Positions 10,026 through 19,479 of a DNA stretch of 64,000 nt are shown here, in pieces. A program made the translations under genes and the position numbers. The notes beneath the pieces were generated by a model. That model had not been told where the DNA came from, made no database searches, and was given only the letters and a program-made list of their open reading frames with translations. The stretch's first letter is position 1. Each line of letters begins with the position of its first letter. The DNA comes from Saprospiraceae bacterium (lineage in GTDB: Bacteria > Bacteroidota > Bacteroidia > Chitinophagales > Saprospiraceae): NCBI GenBank assembly GCA_016714025.1, contig JADJOB010000001.1:769259-833258 (forward strand). Reading direction: 5' to 3'.

Positions 10026-11372
10026 ATGTATAGGATGAAACGCATATTTTTATTTACTATCGTCCTACTTTTAGGACTTCTGCAATCTTGCAATGAAGAT
10101 TTGGCAGAACCGGAAATAAACTATAAAACCTCCGATTTTCCTGCAGATGTTGCCATCGAATGGATCAATTTGGAACGAACACTGGTTAAAACCACTCCTG
10201 GCTTTTCACCACCCGTGGCTGCGAGGTCATATGGGTATGCTGCGCTGGCTCTATATGAATCGGTCGTAGCTGGTATCCGTGAAAATCGCTCTTACCTGGG
10301 CTTAATTTCAGAATATAACAACCCGGGATTTAAGATTGAAAATGGAAAAACTTACCATTGGGAATTGGTAGCTAATTCGTGCATGGCCGACATGATGCGT
10401 AATCTATTTAAAACCAGTTCAGCTTCAAATAAAGATTTAATAGATCAACTGGAGCAAAAATACATATCAAAAAACATATCTAATGATTCAGTTACCATAA
10501 ACCGATCCATCCAATTTGGCAAAAAAGTAGCTGAAGCCATTTATAGTTATGCCAAATCAGACGGCAAGGAGGAAGCGTACGCAAACAATTTCCCAGACTA
10601 TACGATTCCCAGCGGTCCTGATAAATGGGAGCCAACGTCCCCAACCAACCTAATACCATTACAAGCTTATTGGGGTTCCGTTAGACCCTTTTTAGCTCCC
10701 GATGCAGATAATAGTTTGATACAAAATTTTCCTCCTTTAAGCTTTTCAATTGATTCTAAAAGTCTATTTTATTTGCAGGCACAGGAAGTTTATATCTATA
10801 GTTTAAATTTAGATGCTGAAGCTATTAAAATTGCAAAATTCTGGAGTGATGACCCAGGGATAACCGCAACGCCTCCTGGACATTCCATGTCAATTGCAGC
10901 CATTATTTTGAATAATGAAAATGCTAATTTAGCTGAAGCTGCTGAAGTTTTTTCCAAAATTGGACTAGCTGTGCATGATGCATTTATATCTTGTTGGAAA
11001 TCTAAATACATTTACAATTTACTCAGACCTGTAAGCTATATTAAAAAATATATAGATCCTAATTTTACTACTTTATTAAGTACTCCACCCTTTCCAGAGC
11101 ATACAAGCGGTCATTCGGTGCAAACTGCTGCTGCTATGACTGTTTTAGAATCCTACTATGGTTCAAATTATAGCTTTACAGACATTACACATCAGGACCG
11201 ATCAGATATAGACGGCAGTCCGAGAAATTTTACATCTTTTAAAGCCTGTGCTGCAGAAGCTGCAATTTCAAGATTATATGGTGGCATTCATTACAGGCAT
11301 GCAATCGATAAAGGGATTGAACAAGGGACTATTATTGGAAATAATATTGCACGAATTAATTTAAAAAAATAA
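10026..11372 (+). CDS. Vanadium-dependent haloperoxidase / PAP2-superfamily lipoprotein (copy 1)
   Basis: 448 residues. An N-terminal lipoprotein signal (FTIVLLLGLLQSC, lipobox LLQSC) puts it on the periplasmic side of a membrane. The C-terminal PAP2/VHPO core shows FPEHTSGHS (about residues 358-366, the P-x-SGH motif) and LYGGIHYRHAIDKG (catalytic His plus downstream Asp), which bind vanadate or phosphate. An alternative start at 10035 (MKRIF) would give a tighter signal peptide. It is the first of three paralogues in the window (others at 31,991 and 47,601). Whether it oxidises halides or is an acid phosphatase cannot be decided from motifs alone. Confidence 0.87.
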   Translation: MYRMKRIFLFTIVLLLGLLQSCNEDLAEPEINYKTSDFPADVAIEWINLERTLVKTTPGFSPPVAARSYGYAALALYESVVAGIRENRSYLGLISEYNNPGFKIENGKTYHWELVANSCMADMMRNLFKTSSASNKDLIDQLEQKYISKNISNDSVTINRSIQFGKKVAEAIYSYAKSDGKEEAYANNFPDYTIPSGPDKWEPTSPTNLIPLQAYWGSVRPFLAPDADNSLIQNFPPLSFSIDSKSLFYLQAQEVYIYSLNLDAEAIKIAKFWSDDPGITATPPGHSMSIAAIILNNENANLAEAAEVFSKIGLAVHDAFISCWKSKYIYNLLRPVSYIKKYIDPNFTTLLSTPPFPEHTSGHSVQTAAAMTVLESYYGSNYSFTDITHQDRSDIDGSPRNFTSFKACAAEAAISRLYGGIHYRHAIDKGIEQGTIIGNNIARINLKK

Positions 11373-11453
11373 ACTTAGCTCATTCTGACTTATAAATAAT
11401 ATTATAATAGGAGCGTCGAATTTTCCTTTAGAAATTCTAGAAAGGATTTTGTT

Positions 11454-11921
11454 TTAATTAATAGTATACTTATTCAAACCTGCATAATAAATCAATCGCC
11501 AACCGCTAGATGAGTTTGCAAATCTACGGATGATGGTTAAGCCATATTTCATCTCTGTAATTCGCTCTTCAATAATGATACCTCCTAATTCTAAATACAC
11601 GATGGTATTTGACTTTGAATCAAATAATTTATGAATTATCCATTGGTCAGCTGTATAATAAAATGGATTTACTTGCACATCTTCAGGATCTGCATGATCC
11701 GGAAGACCCTCTAAAGGAAAAACAATATGTTCCATTTGAAACAAGCTGTCTTCATGAAATTTAATATAAAATGTCCTAAAGGATTCCGGAAGTTGTTCAA
11801 ATTGAGTTTGTCCCGCTATCGACTGTACCGGACTATCAATAGATCGAGTCGGATTGTTTTTACAGGAGAATAATAAGACTCCTGATAAAACTATGACATA
11901 TAAATCAAACTTCCTGAGCAA
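11454..11921 (-). CDS. Small lipoprotein, unknown function
   Basis: The open frame extends to an ATG at 11975, but that would overlap the upstream transferase gene by 71 bases. A TTG at 11921 gives a clean lipoprotein signal (LRKFDLYVIVLSGVLLFSC, lipobox LLFSC) with only a 17-base overlap, so I prefer it; this is inference. The mature part, about 135 residues, has mixed alpha/beta character with a QFEQLPESFRTFYIKFHEDS helix and a GGIIIEERITEMKYGL strand pair, resembling the DUF4348-type small lipoproteins of Bacteroidota, without a certain assignment. It is last in the folC-ubiX-transferase run. Confidence 0.6.
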   Translation of the reverse strand: MLRKFDLYVIVLSGVLLFSCKNNPTRSIDSPVQSIAGQTQFEQLPESFRTFYIKFHEDSLFQMEHIVFPLEGLPDHADPEDVQVNPFYYTADQWIIHKLFDSKSNTIVYLELGGIIIEERITEMKYGLTIIRRFANSSSGWRLIYYAGLNKYTIN

Positions 11922-12540
11922 GTGACCAGCACATGTCGGAGTATAATTGAGAATAGATTTCATAATGTGTTTCAATTTGATTATTAATCAAGCGCGCGTT
12001 TGTTTTTTGAATTCCTTCTTTTGGTTGGATTGCGTCGATTGCTATCTGTTTATTAAAATGAATCCCCTTTTGGCCGTAGGCTTTATAAACGGCTTCTTTG
12101 ACGGTCCAGGCACAGGTTAAACTTTGAATTGTTTCGAACGATTTTAATGCAGCAGATTCTTGCTTGCTTAAAAATCTTTGTGCAACTCTGAATATCTTTT
12201 CTGAATAACATTGCAAATCGAATCCAATGGTTTTTTTTGATAAGGCAACGGCTGTAAAGTTTGATGAATGAGAAATAGAAATGTGTTGTTGTTTACTTTT
12301 TAGATAAATTTTCCCAGCCTCATTCTTATATAAATGACTATCAAGTATTCCGGCAACATGAAAAATCAAAAACCGGGAAGCGAGATATTCTAATCGTTTA
12401 GAAGGATGGATGGTATCCAACCAATTGATTTGTCTTTCTTCCCAAAAAACTTCATTTAAGAAAAATGTTGCAGGCTCCTCAATTTTCCAAATATAAATAT
12501 CTGCTTCATTTATAGTTTTTATATGTTGAAAAATAGGCAT
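11905..12540 (-). CDS. 4'-phosphopantetheinyl transferase (Sfp/AcpT superfamily)
   Basis: Transfers the phosphopantetheine arm of CoA to a carrier-protein serine. The signature pair is present: IGFDLQCYSEK (the GxD-type Mg2+ site) and CAWTVKEAVYKAYGQKG (W-[ST]-x-KE-A-x-K). The upstream motif ISISHSSNFTAVAL is also typical. At about 211 residues it is of Sfp-like two-fold length, larger than AcpS, and so may serve secondary-metabolism or fatty-acid carriers. The ORF reaches an ATG at 12573, but that overlaps ubiX; the ATG at 12540 (MPIFQHIKTINE) leaves a 17-base gap and fits the family's N-terminus better. Confidence 0.9.
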   Translation of the reverse strand: MPIFQHIKTINEADIYIWKIEEPATFFLNEVFWEERQINWLDTIHPSKRLEYLASRFLIFHVAGILDSHLYKNEAGKIYLKSKQQHISISHSSNFTAVALSKKTIGFDLQCYSEKIFRVAQRFLSKQESAALKSFETIQSLTCAWTVKEAVYKAYGQKGIHFNKQIAIDAIQPKEGIQKTNARLINNQIETHYEIYSQLYSDMCWSLAQEV

Positions 12541-12557
12541 TATGAATTCAATCAAAC

Positions 12558-13109
12558 TTATACCGTTCCCCAACTAAATGACTTTGTATCCAATCCAATT
12601 AATTCCAATGCCCGATTGCTGACAGTAGCTGCCAGTGCATCCATGGATTCTGGTTTAGAATAAAAGGATGGAATTGCAGGACAAATCAAACCACCGGCCA
12701 AGGTAACAGATCGCATATTTTCGATATGAATTAAACTTAAGGGACTTTCTCTAAAAACAAGAACCAGTTTTTTCCTTTCTTTGAGCATCACATCTGCAGA
12801 CCTGCTGATTAAATCATCAGACAATCCATTTGCAATTCTTCCAAGCTGGCCAGCAGAACAAGGACAAATAATCATTGCATCGTATTTTCCTGAACCACTT
12901 GCAAATGGTGCTGAATAATCATCATTTTCAAATCTCTGAAAAGGATATTTTCCAAGCGGATAATTTTCGTTTTCCAATTCCCAATTAAAGCTTGCATTTT
13001 TACTCAGTACCATTGAAATTTCCATTGCTGGCATTTCCATTAATTTGTCGAGCAACAATCTTGCATAAATTGAACCACTTGCTCCTCCAATTGCGACTAC
13101 TAATTTCAT
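12558..13109 (-). CDS. ubiX: Flavin prenyltransferase UbiX
   Basis: Makes prenylated FMN, the cofactor of UbiD decarboxylases. The start of the protein, MKLVVAIGGASGSIYARLLL, is the classic UbiX Rossmann FMN-binding motif (GxSGS). Later motifs include APFASGSGKYDAMIICPCSAG, NGLSDDLISRSADVMLKE and LVLVFRESPLSLIHIENM, all family hallmarks. An ATG at 13133 exists, but it would overlap folC; the internal ATG at 13109 gives the normal N-terminus and 183 residues. No ubiD partner is in the window. Confidence 0.94.
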   Translation of the reverse strand: MKLVVAIGGASGSIYARLLLDKLMEMPAMEISMVLSKNASFNWELENENYPLGKYPFQRFENDDYSAPFASGSGKYDAMIICPCSAGQLGRIANGLSDDLISRSADVMLKERKKLVLVFRESPLSLIHIENMRSVTLAGGLICPAIPSFYSKPESMDALAATVSNRALELIGLDTKSFSWGTV

Positions 13110-13119
13110 ATCAATCAAT

Positions 13120-14403
13120 TTATAAGAATTCACCTACAACAAAAATACTTCCACTCACTACTATCAGATCCTCCTTTTTAGCATGTTTTCTTGCAGCTCG
13201 TAAAGCTTGCTTTGGCTTGCTATAACAGCTTCCGGATAAACCATACGCTTTTGCTTGTTGCTGAAGCTCCTGTTCATCCAACGCCCGTGGAATCGAAGCC
13301 TTGACAAAATAATAGGAAGCATCCTTAGGTAACTGAACAAGTACTTTATCAATTGGTTTATCCTTTACAAAACCACAAATAAAATGCAGTTTGTTGAAAT
13401 GGATTCCTTCTATTTGACGAACTAAATATTTTATCCCATCTTCATTGTGGGCACTATCAACAAAAACATCCGGATTACTCGCAATTTGTTGCCATCTTCC
13501 AACCATACAAGTTAATTCACTGGTCTTCTCGATACCAATTGCAATTTTACTAGATTCCAGCTGGACAATTTTAAAAGCATTTAATACCTGACATGCTGAT
13601 AATACGGTATTAATATTTTCCAATTGATAAATGCCATTCAAGGAGGGTTTGACAACCATCTCGATTCCATCTATTTCAAAGCTTATGCGATCCAGACCCT
13701 TTGGACCTTCTACGCTATGAATCGTTGTATGATCCTGAGCATAGTAAATGGGTGCATGTTGTGCTTTTGCCATGTGATTAAAAACAGGTGCTGATTCTAT
13801 TTGCTTTCTGCCAATAACTACCGGTGTATCCGCTTTAATGATACCGGCTTTTTCCTGGGCTATTTTTTCAAGGCTATCTCCCAATAAGTCGCTATGGTCC
13901 CAACTGATATTTGTAATAATACTTAATAGCGGTTGTATAATATTTGTTGAATCCAAGCGTCCTCCTAAACCGGTTTCTATAACTGCAAAGTCAACTTTTT
14001 GCTTTTTAAAATAGGAAAAGGCCATTGCCACTGTCATCTCAAAAAACGAGGGGGCCACCTTATTAAACAAATCCATATTTTTTTCTACAAAATGCGTAAT
14101 GTAGCTTCGCGAAATATAGCGCCCATTGATTTTAATACGCTCCCTAAAATCTTTGTAATGAGGCGATACGTATAATCCTGTTTTGTAACCATGAGCCTGC
14201 AATATAGCTGCCATCATGTGTGATACGGAACCTTTGCCATTCGTTCCTGCTATGTGAATGCATTTTAATTTTTGTTGCGGATTATCCAATGCTTCACATA
14301 AAGCCCGAATGTTGGTAAGATCTTTTTTATAGGCTGTTTTCCCTTGTCTATGAAACATAGGCAAGGCATCATACAGGTATTGAAGGGTTTCTCTATAGTT
14401 CAT
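13120..14403 (-). CDS. folC: Folylpolyglutamate synthase / dihydrofolate synthase
   Basis: A Mur-ligase-family enzyme of 427 residues that adds glutamate to (dihydro)folate. The P-loop IAGTNGKGSVSHM (about residues 50-62), the metal/ATP motif AVIETGLGGRLDSTNII and the ITNISWDHSDLLGDSLEKIA motif (with the FolC-type carbamylated-Lys site region KAGIIK) are all present. The C-terminal domain carries VDSAHNEDGIK. It lies 10 bases upstream of ubiX on the same strand, so folC, ubiX, the transferase and the lipoprotein probably form one transcript. Confidence 0.95.
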   Translation of the reverse strand: MNYRETLQYLYDALPMFHRQGKTAYKKDLTNIRALCEALDNPQQKLKCIHIAGTNGKGSVSHMMAAILQAHGYKTGLYVSPHYKDFRERIKINGRYISRSYITHFVEKNMDLFNKVAPSFFEMTVAMAFSYFKKQKVDFAVIETGLGGRLDSTNIIQPLLSIITNISWDHSDLLGDSLEKIAQEKAGIIKADTPVVIGRKQIESAPVFNHMAKAQHAPIYYAQDHTTIHSVEGPKGLDRISFEIDGIEMVVKPSLNGIYQLENINTVLSACQVLNAFKIVQLESSKIAIGIEKTSELTCMVGRWQQIASNPDVFVDSAHNEDGIKYLVRQIEGIHFNKLHFICGFVKDKPIDKVLVQLPKDASYYFVKASIPRALDEQELQQQAKAYGLSGSCYSKPKQALRAARKHAKKEDLIVVSGSIFVVGEFL

Positions 14404-14420
14404 GAAAAGAATAAAAAAGC

Positions 14421-17400
14421 TTATTCGATTACCAATAATTTTTTAAATACCAATTGATTCTTTGATTCAAAACTCAATAAATACGTTCCCGGTTTTAGTT
14501 CTGGAATCCGGGTTTCACAATTGTTTTTAAATTTAATAATTTTTAGAATCCTCCCGCGATCGTCCATAAGTTTTGCAACAATTTCACCCTCCATATTCGT
14601 TTTAATAGATAGTGGATCTTGTGAATTTAATGGATTAGGAGAAATTTCGATTAAGGTCTGACTTACATTTCGCACCGGATTTTTAACACCGACTACTATA
14701 GTATCTCCTGCAGTTTTAGAGATGAGCAATTGGCTGCTTTCCTGCACTTTTGTTTTAGTAAATTGAGCAGATGCGTTTGGGCCAGACTGCAAACTACTTC
14801 CATTAATTGCAAGTACCCAACTTGCGGTATCTTCATTAGGACCTCGTTTAAATAAATTTAATTCGTTTGCCTGTGTTTGTGCCCGAACCAGACCAATATT
14901 ATCAAAACTCAAGATTTTGAATGGGGTGTGAGAAAGATTTGATCCATAATTATGAAGGATCCAGTATGAATTACTTACCGGTCTATTGTCAGGATTAAAG
15001 TTTGTTGGAGGAATGTAATTGATACGGCTTACACACAATTCTCCATTAGGAAATACGCCGCTGTCTTCTGTTTCTATTGTAAGACCTGTGAGTCCAAACG
15101 GATAAATTCCTTTAGTCCGAATGTCCATTCGCAAACTGGTACCCGGACCAATTGGGGCTGTTGATGGAATTAAAACTGCATTGCCTCCCAGGGATCCGTG
15201 AAATGAATTTTCTTTATCTAAAATTTTTACAGGACCTTCATTGAATTGAAAATAACTTAGCAATCCAGGATTCGCAGTATGGGTTCTGCTTAAGTGCATG
15301 ATTTCACGAATCTCAGAAATGCTTAAACTCCTATTATACACACATACTTCGTCTATTTCACCGATAAAAAAACGATTCCCACCATTCAGATCTGCTCCAA
15401 TAGTAATCGGACTATCAAAGTTGGAAGGATCGAATACACCTGATTGGGTATAAGCAACTCCATCTTTGTAAATCGTAAGTGAATTTGGTGTAACTACCAA
15501 AGCTAAATGTGTCCAAACCCCAGGAATTAATCGAGCTTTTGAAACCCAGTTGTATCCATTATCATTCCAATGGTATCGAAGGTCTCCATTGGTTAATACA
15601 CTTAAACCAGATGTTGAGCTACCACCCCGCATAAATAAAATTCCAGCAAAATCTCGTTGTGTTGCAGTTGATTTAACCCATGCCATCATGGTAAACGTAT
15701 TGGATTTAATTCCAAAAGCAGGTATTTGTGCATATGCATTTGATCCATTTAAGGAAAGTGCATTCCCCGGCAAACTGTCTTTTTCGCATTCATTGTTTAC
15801 CCTTACATACATGGTATCTTTAAAGTTGCCAGAAGGTGTATTTAAATTCATAATAATTTGCTTAACACCTACTGATTTGAAAATTACTTTAGGCGTTCTT
15901 GTATTTTGTCCTGTCAGATATTGTGCATCTGCAATGTTCCAGGTCCAACTTGCACCGGTATGATTCACATTAGAATAATCATCAAAATAAAATGTATCCC
16001 GAATGCAAAATGATTCTAATTTATTTGCCATGGCTTGTGGAATCACAGTGGAATTTTCATAGAGATCCGTTTCCCAAACACCAAATCCCCAACAACCATT
16101 TCTGATTTTTCCATCTCTGTAAAAGGGTTTCAATCGATTTGTTTCTGCACTTACAGGCAAACCGTCTGAATAGGCTTCCCATTCCGTCATGAGATCATTT
16201 CTATAATAGACCCCGCGTTTTGTTCCAAGATAAACGCCTCCTTGCGTACCCTGTTGATGTAATATATCCGAAATGGTAACATTATCCAATTTCGAAGTTG
16301 TCAAATTGATCCAGGATAATCCTCCGTCAATGGTTTTATAAATTTTCTTACCATTTGAACCATAAGTAAGTGCTACCCATAATTCATTTGGATTGCTTGC
16401 ACTTAAACTCATTTTAACCCGGTCGTTATTATTAGGTAACGGAAGCGGAGTTAATTTTTTCCAGGACATCCCTCCATCTGAACTTCTCCACATGGAATCA
16501 TCTGTTCCATCCCATTGCGAACAATAAATAATATCAGGATTACTTCTTGAAACCTCGATTTCAAAAACCGTGTTTGTAGTATTTCCCGGAAACGTATATA
16601 ACAACTGGAAGGTTGCTCCACCATCTGTGCTTTTCCAGATTTTGTTTTCTCTTCCTAAGTAAATAATATTCCAACATTGTGGATGCCAGGTCATTTGGCT
16701 ATTTGCGTAATAGGCATACGATTCATTAGGAAAAAGGCCAACCGGAAAATAACTAACTCCATTTTGTAAACCTGACTTCAGGGCATATCCTCCGATATCA
16801 GAAAAATAAGTTTTACGCCCCGGTCCCGGATTTACATAACCGGTAGCAGCTTCTGCTCCACCCATACGGTAATAGGTATTTGCTGGAAAGGATTCATGCC
16901 AAGCCATATTTCCATTGTGGTATCTTCCTCCAACTAAAATATCTTCATTCCAACCGGAATCAAAACCCCAAAGGTCAGCACCTGAAATTCCATCCATTCG
17001 CGCTTCACTGGTAAGTCCAAAATCTTTTGAATAATTGATACCACCATCACTTCCAATCCATAAATCAGAACCGCGTGCTGCTAAACACTGAATGTCCGGA
17101 TGACTCCATGGTAAATTGCCAACATAGCCTCCAAGACTATTCCAGCTTGCTCCGCCATCAGTACTTTTAAACCAAGAAGTACCTCCTGCAATTAATTCAT
17201 TTTCGTTTTTTGGATTTACAACAATCGCCATGTCATAAAATCCTTGATTGAATCCAGTAGTTCCATTATTGGCCATCAAATTGGTATGGGTTGGAATGGT
17301 ATAGGTCCCACCTACCATTCCCAAAGGATTTGTATTGGTCCAAATGAGTCCGTCGTCTGAACTAACAAAAACACCTACATAGCCATTTAATGTACCACCG

Positions 17401-18425
17401 GTACCACATAAATAAACGTAGATTTTTTTTGCGTTGCTTGGACATTGTGCAATGTGTGCACCGGTAACGGATTCTCCTCCACCTGGGTTGGACCAAATTG
17501 GAGAAACGCTGGTCCAACTTTGACCTTCATTGGTGGATTTCATAAAATCGGATAGTGCACCATTTAAACGAACACAAAAACTTGTAGTGGGTGCATTCAA
17601 TTTAAATTTTACGGTCCAACATTCTTCTGTAAATGCTTTTTTCCAATTTAATCCGCCATTGACAGACTGCAGCATTCCTTTGTTGCTTGCAGCTAATATA
17701 ATTTGTCCATTTGTTGGTTTGATCGCGAGATCATTGACCCATAAGCCACTTTCTGAATAGACCGTTGACCAGGTTTTTCCGCCATCATTTGTTTTAATAA
17801 TTTTCCCGCTGGTTGCAGCGAATACGGTATCAGGATTTTTAGGATGTATTCGAACAGCTCCAAATGCATCGTGTAAGATATTGGAAGTCGTCAATTGCCA
17901 GTTTTTCCCAAGATCGGTTGTTTTCCAAAGTCCACCACTTTCTCCTCCTGCATACAAAATTGTAGAGTCGCTTGGAGCAATATCCATTGAATAGACATTT
18001 GTTTGCCAGGTTACTTTTGTAATTCCATCTGTATGATAAGTTTTTGAAGGACCTACAAATTTCCAATTGGCTGCAGGTGCTCTATGAATGGTATTGTTTT
18101 TTCGAAGTTGCAATCGAATGCTTTCTTCAGTAAGTGTTTCATGGGGTGTTGGGATGTAAATGTTTCCATTGGAATCCATAAACTTTTGTGCCCAATGCAT
18201 CCACAATTTGTAATATTGTGTGTAGGAGTTTTTAACAAATTCACGGTCTTTATAATATTCCGTATATGCTTTTTCAACTAAAAAAACATTTGGCAAGGGT
18301 CTAAAAATCAAATGAATGAATTCCGGAGCGTTGGAATCAAAGTATATGCGTCCGGGCTGTTCCTGAGCAAAGCTCAGATTCACCAATACAGACAATGTAA
18401 AAGTGAGAAAGATATTTTTTAACAT
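14421..18425 (-). CDS. Large secreted sortilin/BNR-repeat and LamG protein with T9SS sorting domain
   Basis: 1334 residues. A cleavable signal peptide (LVNLSFAQ/EQ) is followed by many Asp-box/sortilin-type repeats (GLWKTTDLGKNWQLT, GKIIKTNDGGKTWSTV, KIWKSTDGGATFQLL; about residues 120-790) forming a beta-propeller, a PKD-like module, and a LamG/concanavalin-like domain (about 885-1050, FTMMAWVKSTATQ to FFIGEIDEVCVYNRSL). The C-terminal about 75 residues (ISPNPLNSQDPLSI to LLSFESKNQLVFKKLLVIE) are a type A T9SS sorting domain, so the protein is predicted to be exported across the outer membrane and retained on the surface. Hydrolase activity is not assured: Asp boxes are structural. Substrate is unknown. 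Confidence 0.9.
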   Translation of the reverse strand: MLKNIFLTFTLSVLVNLSFAQEQPGRIYFDSNAPEFIHLIFRPLPNVFLVEKAYTEYYKDREFVKNSYTQYYKLWMHWAQKFMDSNGNIYIPTPHETLTEESIRLQLRKNNTIHRAPAANWKFVGPSKTYHTDGITKVTWQTNVYSMDIAPSDSTILYAGGESGGLWKTTDLGKNWQLTTSNILHDAFGAVRIHPKNPDTVFAATSGKIIKTNDGGKTWSTVYSESGLWVNDLAIKPTNGQIILAASNKGMLQSVNGGLNWKKAFTEECWTVKFKLNAPTTSFCVRLNGALSDFMKSTNEGQSWTSVSPIWSNPGGGESVTGAHIAQCPSNAKKIYVYLCGTGGTLNGYVGVFVSSDDGLIWTNTNPLGMVGGTYTIPTHTNLMANNGTTGFNQGFYDMAIVVNPKNENELIAGGTSWFKSTDGGASWNSLGGYVGNLPWSHPDIQCLAARGSDLWIGSDGGINYSKDFGLTSEARMDGISGADLWGFDSGWNEDILVGGRYHNGNMAWHESFPANTYYRMGGAEAATGYVNPGPGRKTYFSDIGGYALKSGLQNGVSYFPVGLFPNESYAYYANSQMTWHPQCWNIIYLGRENKIWKSTDGGATFQLLYTFPGNTTNTVFEIEVSRSNPDIIYCSQWDGTDDSMWRSSDGGMSWKKLTPLPLPNNNDRVKMSLSASNPNELWVALTYGSNGKKIYKTIDGGLSWINLTTSKLDNVTISDILHQQGTQGGVYLGTKRGVYYRNDLMTEWEAYSDGLPVSAETNRLKPFYRDGKIRNGCWGFGVWETDLYENSTVIPQAMANKLESFCIRDTFYFDDYSNVNHTGASWTWNIADAQYLTGQNTRTPKVIFKSVGVKQIIMNLNTPSGNFKDTMYVRVNNECEKDSLPGNALSLNGSNAYAQIPAFGIKSNTFTMMAWVKSTATQRDFAGILFMRGGSSTSGLSVLTNGDLRYHWNDNGYNWVSKARLIPGVWTHLALVVTPNSLTIYKDGVAYTQSGVFDPSNFDSPITIGADLNGGNRFFIGEIDEVCVYNRSLSISEIREIMHLSRTHTANPGLLSYFQFNEGPVKILDKENSFHGSLGGNAVLIPSTAPIGPGTSLRMDIRTKGIYPFGLTGLTIETEDSGVFPNGELCVSRINYIPPTNFNPDNRPVSNSYWILHNYGSNLSHTPFKILSFDNIGLVRAQTQANELNLFKRGPNEDTASWVLAINGSSLQSGPNASAQFTKTKVQESSQLLISKTAGDTIVVGVKNPVRNVSQTLIEISPNPLNSQDPLSIKTNMEGEIVAKLMDDRGRILKIIKFKNNCETRIPELKPGTYLLSFESKNQLVFKKLLVIE

Positions 18426-18434
18426 AATTCAATA

Positions 18435-19160
18435 TTAATACCTAAAATTAGTCCATTCCTGGTAGAAATTGCTAAATTCTTCTGACCAGTTTTCGCTTAC
18501 AAGTGAATTGCGCTTATTTTGTTCTAAATAGTTTAAAAAATCTCCTTGTGAAATGACAGAAGCGCCCATGCGTTTCATGTGATCTGATTCCTGCTGGCAA
18601 TCAATCCAGTCAAATTTTTTTACACTTAAAAAGTTTGCCAAATTTATCATAGCAAGTTTTGAAGTGTTCGAAATTTTAGAGAACATCGATTCTCCGCAAA
18701 ACAATTTTCCAATAGCCAATCCATAGATGCCTCCTACAAGTTCTTCTGATTTCCATACTTCTATGGAATGCGCAATTCCCATTTGATGCAAATTAATATA
18801 AGCCTGTATCATTTCTTCATGAATCCAGCTTTCATTTTGACCCTGACGCATTATTGCCCCACAATTCCGCATTACTTGTTCAAAATCTTTATCCGCAGTC
18901 ACAGAAAATGATTTGTTGTTTAATACGCGATGCATACTTTTTGAAACATGAATCTGTTTGGGGTCTAACATCAACCTTGGACTTAAGCTCCACCACATGA
19001 TGGGTTCGCCTAAATTATACCAGGGAAAAATTCCATTTTGATAAGCTAGAATGATTCGTTCGGAACTTAGACTGCCCCCTATGGCAAGCAAGCCGTGTCG
19101 ATCTGCTTGAGAAGGATGGGGAAAGTAGAGCGGAAATTCCGGTAAAAAGGCAACCGGCAA
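18435..19160 (-). CDS. aat: Leucyl/phenylalanyl-tRNA--protein transferase
   Basis: 241 residues. Transfers Leu or Phe from charged tRNA to proteins with N-terminal Arg or Lys, marking them for ClpS-dependent degradation. Family hallmarks: FPHPSQADRHGLLAIGGSLS near the N-terminus, GIFPWYNLGEPIMWWSLSPR (about residues 44-63), IHEEMIQAYINLHQMGIAHS and GGIYGLAIGKLFCGESMFS. The next gene on the same strand, 6 bases upstream, encodes ClpS, which recognises exactly these destabilising residues. The C-terminus ends shortly after a WTNFRY tail. Confidence 0.95.
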   Translation of the reverse strand: MPVAFLPEFPLYFPHPSQADRHGLLAIGGSLSSERIILAYQNGIFPWYNLGEPIMWWSLSPRLMLDPKQIHVSKSMHRVLNNKSFSVTADKDFEQVMRNCGAIMRQGQNESWIHEEMIQAYINLHQMGIAHSIEVWKSEELVGGIYGLAIGKLFCGESMFSKISNTSKLAMINLANFLSVKKFDWIDCQQESDHMKRMGASVISQGDFLNYLEQNKRNSLVSENWSEEFSNFYQEWTNFRY

Positions 19161-19166
19161 GATTAA

Positions 19167-19469
19167 TTATACTTTGATGGATTCTATAACTGCAGAAAGG
19201 CCCCGATCACACAAAGCATCTTTCATAGGTCTTAAGATATTAAAACTATCTGTTTTAACGATTGCTTTTCCTTTAAAATGAACTATCATAGATAATTGTT
19301 CAGCTTGCTCAAAGGTATGTTTACAAATATCCATCAAACTTTCAATTACCCAATCAAATGTATTTACGTCATCATTATAAACAATCAATTCAGAAAGACT
19401 TCCCAATTGATCTTCAACCATTACATCTTCTTCGATAGCTTCCCAGGTTCCCGGATTATTTTGCATCAT
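19167..19469 (-). CDS. clpS: ATP-dependent Clp protease adaptor ClpS
   Basis: 100 residues. An acidic N-terminal tail precedes the ClpS fold: VYNDDVNTFDWVIESLMDICK, followed by FEQAEQLSMIVHFKGKAIVK. ClpS delivers N-degron proteins to the Clp unfoldase. It is directly upstream of aat (6-base gap) and 10 bases downstream of a peroxiredoxin gene, giving a likely three-gene transcript. The ClpA/ClpC partner is not in the window. Confidence 0.93.
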   Translation of the reverse strand: MMQNNPGTWEAIEEDVMVEDQLGSLSELIVYNDDVNTFDWVIESLMDICKHTFEQAEQLSMIVHFKGKAIVKTDSFNILRPMKDALCDRGLSAVIESIKV

Positions 19470-19479
19470 AAGCAGGATA